Below, piece by piece: positions 58,601-64,000 of a stretch of DNA of 64,000 nucleotides. Both the position numbers and the translations under genes were made by a program. A model generated the notes under the pieces. The model ran no database searches. It was given only the letters and a program-made list of their open reading frames with translations, and was not told where the DNA came from. This DNA comes from Ctenopharyngodon idella (lineage: Eukaryota > Chordata > Actinopteri > Cypriniformes > Xenocyprididae), in contig NC_067224.1 in assembly GCF_019924925.1 (NCBI RefSeq), forward strand, positions 21,049,001 through 21,113,000. Reading direction: 5' to 3'. Positions within the stretch are counted from its first letter, which is position 1. Each line of letters starts with the position of its first letter.

Positions 58601-61600
58601 CCATTATGCTTATATTTGTGGTAAGTATGAGTACAAACCATATGTGTACCACAATTAATATGACTAACACACTGACCACTGGCTAGCCAGCATTTGTAGT
58701 TCCTAGACCAAGCATTTACACAACATCCTAGCTGCCCTCCCAAAAACCCTTTTGGGCCACATGATGTCATCTAGCTCATTTATAACCTCACCTGAACTGA
58801 CATAATGTATATATTTTCAATTAAAAGTCACTACAATGATTTTAAAAAGACATTTGACTCTTACAACATTTATTAACCTACATTTTTGCAATTCTTTTTT
58901 ATAGGTTATGGGTGTTCAAATCAAGTGTTTTCATGAAATTATAACCATTGGCTACAGAGTTTATCGTTCCTATGATCTGCCGTGGTTCAGGACTCTTAGC
59001 TGGTAAGTAAAATGCAAATAAGGCACCGGTTAAAGCTTCTCTTTCACCCCCTAACTCTCACTATCTCTCTAACCTTTCTCCCTTCTCACTGATTTGTGTA
59101 CTTTACATTCATGTACAAACACTCAACTAGAAACAAACACACCCACACTCTCACGTTTTACCAGTCACCTTTTGTCATAGATAAAGTAGTGATTAACTGG
59201 ACTTGAGCAAAGTGCACTTCCATGTTGGAACCTAGCATAAAGTACACCCCACCTGCAGGCTTTGTCCAAACAAAACAAGACGACAGCCAAGCAGAAGAAA
59301 GTGCCATGTATTGTTAAAAGCCAACACGGTTCTGTCAAATATGTGTCTTGCACTCAAATCATCAGATCTTGACACAAATGCACCTTGTATTTCAGGTACT
59401 TCTTGATTTGTGTGAACTACTTCTTTTATGGAGAGACAGTGGCTGATTATTTCGGCGCACTCGTCCAAAGGGAGGAGCCTTTGCAGTTCCTTGTGCGTTA
59501 TCATCGGTTTATTTCTTTTGCACTGTATTTGGCAGGTGAGTGTAACCGAGAGCTCGCATAAAACACTCCAAGGAAACTATCAGAGACTTTTATGACTCTA
59601 GGTCAAAAGACAATAGTCCACAATTAGCTTTTTTGTATAATTTATTATTTACTGAATGATATTCAAAGCATTGTTTTTATGAAATGACTTCATGAGAGCT
59701 TGATTCTTGGTCACATTTACAAATGCTTCAACATGTGAATATGCTGCAAGCTATTGAGCTGCAGCTATGCTATTGTTCAAAGGTTTGGGGTCAGTAATTA
59801 TATATATATATATATAATTTTTTTTTTTTTTTTTTTTTAAATAAATGAATACTTTAATCCAGCAAGGATACATTCAATTGATCAAGTGACAATAAACACA
59901 TTTATAATGTTACAAAAGATTTTTATTTTAAATAAATTAAAGTTCTTGTGAACTTTCTATTAATCCAGGAATCCTGAAAAAAAAAAAAAAAACTGATTCC
60001 ACAAAAATATTTAGCAGCACAACTGTTTTCATCATTGATAATAATTAGAAATGTTACTTGAGCACCAAATTAGCATATTAAAATGATTTCTGAAGGATCT
60101 TTGCCATCACAGGAATGAATTACATTTTAAAATATATTAAAATACAAAATAGTAATTTTAAACAGTAATAATATTGCACAATACCACTGATTTTACAGTA
60201 TTTTGATCCAATAAATGCAGCCTTGGAGAGAACAAAAATCTTACCGACGCCAAACTTTTGAAAGGTAGTGTACAGTATATTCACAATATAGCACATCCTT
60301 GAGCGCCACAACTATTTGAGTAAAAAGTTGACAAGTGAACATTAATTTCAGAATGTCTTAATATTTGGCTTGGTGCCCTTCTGTTTTAATGACAGCATCA
60401 CTCTGCAGGAAAAAAAATCATGAGTTCGGACCAGCTTAGGGCTGCGACAAAGTCACTGCAGCAAAATTAGATGTAAATGTGTGTACATATTTAGTACCAA
60501 AGGCGCATGTACCTCTGCCTCTGTTATGGCCATAAATGCACAGCATGTTGGCAGCTGTTGCAGGTCTCCACCACTGCAGTCATTTTTTTTCACTAAACCT
60601 GGCATTCTCTCCAACACCTTTTAATGGTTGTCATCAAGATCACTGTATAGTAGTGAGAGCCTTGAGTATAATTATATAAACCACAGTATACAGTATAAGG
60701 TATAACTCAGTGTGTTTGTTCTAGTATTTTGTGAATATGAAAACAAAATATGTCATAATGTTGTGTACTGCTGTCATAACAGTGATACAGAATCTTTCCA
60801 AAACAAAATTAAACTTATAATCACTCTATACTGACGAAAAACTGTTAATGCTTCTCTGCTGTCTGTCAATTTCTCCTGTATTTTAGGAAATTAACTGCAT
60901 GTTATTTGCTTTTTACAGGTTTCTGCATGTTTGTACTGAGCTTAGTGAAGAAGCATTACCGCCTGCAGTTTTATATGGTGTGTATCAGTCATTTCTGTGC
61001 CAGAACTAAACTGTCCATTCCATTCACAGTCATGTGCACATCATATGCTGGACAATTAGATACTCGGTAGTCCCATGTCATGTCATATTATCGCATTTAA
61101 AATTATATTTCTGTATAGTTAGTTAATATTCAGATATGTTGGGTGTTGTGAAAGTATTTCAAATTATGTTACAATTATTTGTTGCATGATATACATTTAT
61201 AGTGTGTGCAAGGCAGCATTTATATTACTTTTATTATTATCCGGTGCTGAAATAGGGGGTTTCATGTCCTTTAACGTACAAAATTTATACAAATGTTTTA
61301 TTTGTTTATTTATTTATTTGTATTAGGTGCCCATTTAAAAAAAAAAAAAAAAACTATATACACTATTGTTCAAAAGTTTAGGGTTGATACGTTTTTTTAA
61401 AAATTTATTTATTATTTTTTTTAAATGTTTTAAAAAGAAGTCTCTTACGCTCACCAAGGCTGCATTTATTTGATAAAAATACAATAAAATCAGTAATGTT
61501 GTGAAATATTGTTACAACTATTTTCTGTTTTTAATATATTTTCATGTTCTTTGTTCAAAAAACAACACCTATTTGAAATATAAATATTTTTTAACATTAT

Positions 61601-63448
61601 AAATGTCTCTATAGTTAATATGATCAGTTCAATGTCTCTTTGCTGAATCTTTTTATTTTTTATTATTATTTTTGTTAAAAATGTAACTGCAGTGATGATG
61701 CAATTGCAATATTTGCATACTGAATTTGTCTTCTTTTTTCTTGCATTTATTTGCATAATTAAATATGATTGGTGTTTTTATTGCACTCTAAAGATGGTGT
61801 CTCGTAAAGCCAACTGAAAACAAAATGCACACTTAGCATCATGACAGACAACCCCCAAGTCTAAATTGAAGCCTACCTAAAACATTAACACATTAATTAT
61901 GTCTACCTAAGCCTACCTAAAACATTAAAACATTAATTAGTCATCTGCTGCCTTGCTAGCACTGATACTTTCTTCAGGACATGCAAACATACTTCTGATG
62001 TAAGTTTCTGGCTATTTATTAACCACAAACTTGAGTGTTGGGCTGCTGGGTTGAGTCCAGCCACAGCAGTTCAGGAACTCTAATAATAGGCATAAACTGT
62101 GACTTGCTTCACTCAAACTACTGATGTCATCAAAATGTCATTTTCTTCGTGTGGTAACACCCATAACATCTTCCATTGCCACTAGAAACACTTGGAAGCA
62201 ACAAAATACTTTTTGTTCCAGCCAAGTTTGCTTTAACAATTAGTAGTCAAGCACTTAGATCAATTGTTTCTACTTTAGTTTGTTTTATTTGATAGCCTTA
62301 GTCTTCTAAATTAACATTTGAAAATTAAAATTGTCTATCAACATTTTACTAAATCATGTTGTGATTGTGTTTGTTTTAATATGTGCTGCATTATACTGTA
62401 TATCATCATTGTTTTGGTGAATAGACAACATTTCAACCGTTCACTCTGAGTTTGTGTGTGTGTGTCTGTATGTGGGTGGCCATTGTGTGTGTGTTTGTTT
62501 GTGCTTGGCATTTCAGTTTGCTTGGACCCATGTGACCTTGTTGATTGTGGTGACTCAGTCACATCTGGTTATTCAGAACCTGTTTGAGGGAATGATCTGG
62601 TAAGCCCACCTGACCTGACAGACCTGTCTGAGGTTTCACCTCATTCCTACTTCAGTTTCTCAAGCTGCATTCCTGTGTTTCCTGATGTTCCACATGATAA
62701 CATATCTGGCCGCTCAAGGGAGAGCAGAAGTACTCATTTCTGTTCATAATTGTTCATGTTTTAGTTAACTTTATCAATAGTTCTCTAAAAAAAGTAAATT
62801 AAATAAATTTGAACCTTCTTCTCTCCCTTGTTTCTTTATACTTTGTTGTTCACTGCATAGTATCTTCTCTCCCACAGTAAGTGTTTGTAAAATGAAACTA
62901 TAATTTGTTCTCTAGGTTTATTGTTCCCATCTCTATTGTGATCTGTAATGACATCATGGCCTACCTGTTTGGTTTCTTTTTTGGAAGAACGCCACTGATT
63001 AAGGTGAACCTGTGATATTTACATGGTAGATGTTTTTGTCCCTTAATTTTCTAAAATGACAAGTACAATTTCCATGATTTCAATATGAATAATCTTGTCT
63101 CAAACCTTTTTGCACTCTGTCAGCTCTCCCCAAAGAAGACCTGGGAAGGTTTCATTGGGGGATTCTTTGCAACAGTGGTCTTCAGTTTCTTTGTAAGTCA
63201 CCATTAGACTTGTAAACAACACCAACAACTGTCATACCAACACATAACCCTCATGATATGACAACTAAAACCTTGATGTCTTCCCCTTTTTCCAGTTTGC
63301 ATACCTGCTGTCCCAGTACCAGTACTTTGTTTGTCCAGTGGAATACAATAGCGAGACAAACCGCTTTGCAGTAGAGTGTGAGCCCTCAAATCTGTTCATG
63401 ATGCAGGAATACACACTTCCTGTAGTGGTACAGAATGCAGTTAGATGG
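44731..63448 (+). CDS. cds1: Phosphatidate cytidylyltransferase 1 (CDP-diacylglycerol synthase), 5' portion, 10 exons
   Basis: CDS1 makes CDP-diacylglycerol from phosphatidic acid and CTP in the ER, feeding phosphatidylinositol and cardiolipin/PG synthesis. Exons: 44731-44796, 56947-57095, 58524-58620, 58905-59002, 59396-59535, 60919-60977, 62517-62599, 62916-63003, 63124-63192, 63296-63448; 1,002 nt, 334 codons, unbroken phases. The N-terminus (MTELRRRGGGGDPDSTENIS plus an acidic stretch) is soluble. From about residue 72 the conserved membrane core begins: RWKNWWIRGIL, CFHEIITIGYRVYRSYDLPW, YFFYGETVADYF, YHRFISFALYLAGFCMFVLS, HVTLLIVVTQSHLVIQNLFE, VICNDIMAYLFGFFFGRTPL, KLSPKKTWEGFIGGFF. FAWTHVTLL, VADYF and VIQNLFEG favour CDS1 over CDS2 (FGWTHVTLL, VTDYF, VIHNLFEG). 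The C-terminal CTP-transferase signature, about 130 residues, lies beyond the window. Confidence 0.95.
45290..45543. mobile_element. Diverged foldback family B copy
   Basis: Begins aaagaagtagtccacacaaa and ends tttttggggtgaattgttct, decayed versions of the family termini in inverted orientation. About 250 bp. Confidence 0.5.
46406..46443. repeat. (TAA)n microsatellite
   Basis: An AAT/TAA trinucleotide run in cds1 intron 1. Confidence 0.95.
47909..48478 (-). repeat. Unassigned repeat with a 189-residue minus-strand open frame
   Basis: The segment begins near 'gaatgggagaaactgcaac', a word also present at about 56140-56160, so at least that edge belongs to a dispersed repeat. The minus-strand frame starts MRFSLVAFLCTMYRNINKQS and ends AVSPIHN. 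I recognise no domain. It is the longest unexplained open frame in the window, most likely fortuitous within a transposon-derived sequence. Confidence 0.4.
49636..49676. repeat. (ATT)n microsatellite
   Basis: An ATT trinucleotide run with a single interruption, in cds1 intron 1. Confidence 0.95.
50087..50760. mobile_element. Foldback element (family B), about 670 bp, both arms
   Basis: Left terminus atttaaagggttagttcacc; right terminus tgaactaaccctttaaat. The symmetric words 'accactttcaaggtccagaa' and 'ttctggacaatgaaagtggt' mark the inner arms. It encodes nothing. It lies in cds1 intron 1. Confidence 0.85.
51775..51800. repeat. (AT)n microsatellite
   Basis: A short AT run in cds1 intron 1. 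Confidence 0.9.
52141..54656. mobile_element. Probable hAT-like element, 2.5 kb, non-coding, with nested insertion
   Basis: The left end reads tagggctgggcattgag; the right end reads gctaacccagccctt, an imperfect inverted counterpart. Flanking octamers are gtgaacat (52133-52140) and gtgatcat (54657-54664), 7 of 8 identical, as for an aged hAT duplication. Subterminal sequences on both sides are rich in ttgat/atcaa words. No transposase frame is left. A family B foldback piece begins at 54114 inside it. The interior between about 52300 and 54100 was not matched to anything else. Confidence 0.6.
54114..54590 (+). mobile_element. Foldback family B, left arm only, nested
   Basis: Begins ttaaagggttagtttaccca and follows the family through 'accactttcaaggcccagaa' and a GC-richer subfamily core (tgcttccgggttctaa, cggctcagtattggcc). 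The right arm with its terminal aaccctttaa is absent. The end coordinate is approximate. Confidence 0.7.
55276..56037. mobile_element. Possible DNA-transposon remnant with 'agggcttcaac' ends
   Basis: The left edge reads tagggcttcaactaatgatt and the right edge reads cgtttagttgttgcagccct, roughly inverted. No matching target duplication was found (gcgagact versus tcggcaga). The AT-rich interior has no recognisable frame. Confidence 0.4.
56236..56541. mobile_element. Short foldback element (family B), about 306 bp, near-complete hairpin
   Basis: Ends ttaaaggtatagttcaccca and tgggtgaactatccctttaa. Towards the centre, ggggcaccactgacttccat mirrors atggaagtcaatggtgcccc across an A-rich loop near 56370. 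Both strands give similar short open frames (starts at 56258 plus and 56517 minus), a consequence of the palindrome. It lies in cds1 intron 1, 405 bp before exon 2. Confidence 0.85.
58011..58328. mobile_element. Short foldback element (family B), about 318 bp hairpin
   Basis: Ends aaagggatagttcaccca and tgggtgaactatccc. Inner arms 'ggtaaccagacagttgatgg' and 'ccatcaactgtctggttacc' are exact reverse complements, with a ~10-nt loop near 58170. It lies in cds1 intron 2, about 195 bp upstream of exon 3. Confidence 0.85.
59771..60272 (+). mobile_element. Family A MITE-like element, near full length
   Basis: This is the best copy for defining the family. The left end (tattgttcaaaggtttgggg, then tcagtaa) and the right end (ttaccgacgccaaacttttg, then aaaggtagtgta) form imperfect ~30-bp inverted repeats. 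The body is about 500 bp with no open frame. It lies in cds1 intron 5. Confidence 0.75.
61359..61665 (-). mobile_element. Family A MITE-like copy, minus orientation, internally deleted
   Basis: Begins tacactattgttcaaaagtt, continues 'aagtctcttacgctcacc' and 'aaggctgcatttatttgat', and joins a reversed left-half segment ('aacattataaatgtctct'). The central part found in other copies is missing. It lies in cds1 intron 6. Confidence 0.65.
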
Positions 63449-63501
63449 GTGAGTACTGGACAGGGCAAAACTTCATACTATAACTGTTAATAAAGCTCTG
63501 C

Positions 63502-63722
63502 TTAAAGGGATATTTCAGCCAAAAATGAAAATTGTCATTACTTACTCACCCTCAAAGTGGTTTCAAATCTGTATGGGTTTCTTTCTTCTGTTGAACACAA
63601 AAGAAGATATTTTAAAGAATCTGGGTAACCAGACAGTGTCTTCCATAGTAGGGGAAAAAAAAAAAAATACTGTGGAAGTCAATGGGTGCTGTCAACTGTC
63701 TGGTTACCAACATTCTTTAAAA
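63502..63722 (+). mobile_element. Foldback element (family B), truncated by a Tc1-like insertion
   Basis: Begins ttaaagggatatttcagcc; inner arms ggtaaccagacagt and actgtctggttacc flank an A-rich loop near 63660. The right arm stops at ccaacattctttaaaa, where Tc1-like sequence starts after a TA. In the related copy at 58011 this position continues with sequence of the arm. It lies downstream of cds1 exon 10. Confidence 0.8.
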
Positions 63723-64000
63723 TACACACTATATTGCCAAAAGTAATCCGTAGGGTTTAATATGGAGTTGGCCCACCCTTTGCAGCTATAACAGCCTCAA
63801 CTTTTCTGGGAAGGCTTTCCGCAAGGTTTAGGAGTGTGTTTATGGGAATTTTTGACCATTCTTCTAGAAGCGCATTTGTGAGGTCAGGCAGTGATGTTTG
63901 CGAGAAGGCCTGGCTCGCAGTCTCTGCTCTAATTCATCCCAAAGGTGTTCTATCAGGTTGAGGTCAGGACTCTGTGCAGGCCAGTCAAGTTCCTCCACAC
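63723..64000 (-). mobile_element. Second Tc1-like transposon, partial at window edge
   Basis: A TA at 63723-63724 is followed by cacactatattgccaaaag, a Tc1-family terminus. The minus strand from about 63965 downward reads DLNLIEHLWDELEQRLRARP, the C-terminal transposase motif (third-acid region), followed by a TAG stop in MRF*, so the copy is degenerate. The rest of the element is beyond the window. It is a different subfamily from the copy at 41974-43108. Confidence 0.85.

Noticed and set aside
1..64000. Search for a new defence, CRISPR, operon-like or virus-derived system
   Set aside because: All supported coding sequence belongs to two well-known vertebrate genes and to DNA transposons. 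No regularly spaced repeats, reverse transcriptase, capsid-like frames or clustered small genes were found.

Overview
The window is vertebrate nuclear DNA from a teleost fish, most likely a cyprinid. It carries widely spaced exons with GT/AG borders, AT-rich introns full of microsatellites, and interspersed repeat families (Tc1-like elements, foldback elements, hAT-like short elements) of the kind common in carp- and zebrafish-like genomes. The species cannot be named from this sequence. No bacterial, viral, CRISPR, rRNA or tRNA feature was seen.

Two protein-coding genes lie head-to-tail on the plus strand. Positions 931-39004 hold the 3' part of wdfy3 (ALFY), an autophagy scaffold of the BEACH family. 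I resolve 53 exons whose phases chain without a break into about 2,708 residues, ending at a TAG. The upstream third of the gene is outside the window. In order the exons encode an armadillo-like region, a concanavalin-A-like domain, more helical repeats, an acidic linker, PH-BEACH, BEACH, WD40 repeats, an LC3-interacting motif and a C-terminal FYVE zinc finger. A 3'UTR of roughly 2.3 kb probably follows.

Positions 39005-44730 are the intergenic space. It includes a degenerate Tc1-like transposon (41974-43108) and the presumed promoter and 5'UTR of the second gene. That gene, cds1 (CDP-diacylglycerol synthase 1), starts at an ATG at 44731. Ten exons are present (about 334 residues of a protein near 460), and the catalytic C-terminus lies beyond the right edge. 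Its first intron spans 12.15 kb and is packed with repeats, including a probable 2.5 kb hAT-like element that contains a nested foldback element.

The two genes act in different processes: selective autophagy of aggregates, and phospholipid precursor synthesis in the ER. Their proximity looks like ordinary synteny, not an operon-like unit. I did not find a previously undescribed biological system. The observations most worth checking are splicing oddities in wdfy3 (a GC-AG intron, a 51-nt candidate cassette exon, a perfect donor sequence at the start of an exon, and a TG repeat in place of a polypyrimidine tract), a gene orientation that appears to differ from human, and several transposon insertions with readable target-site duplications.
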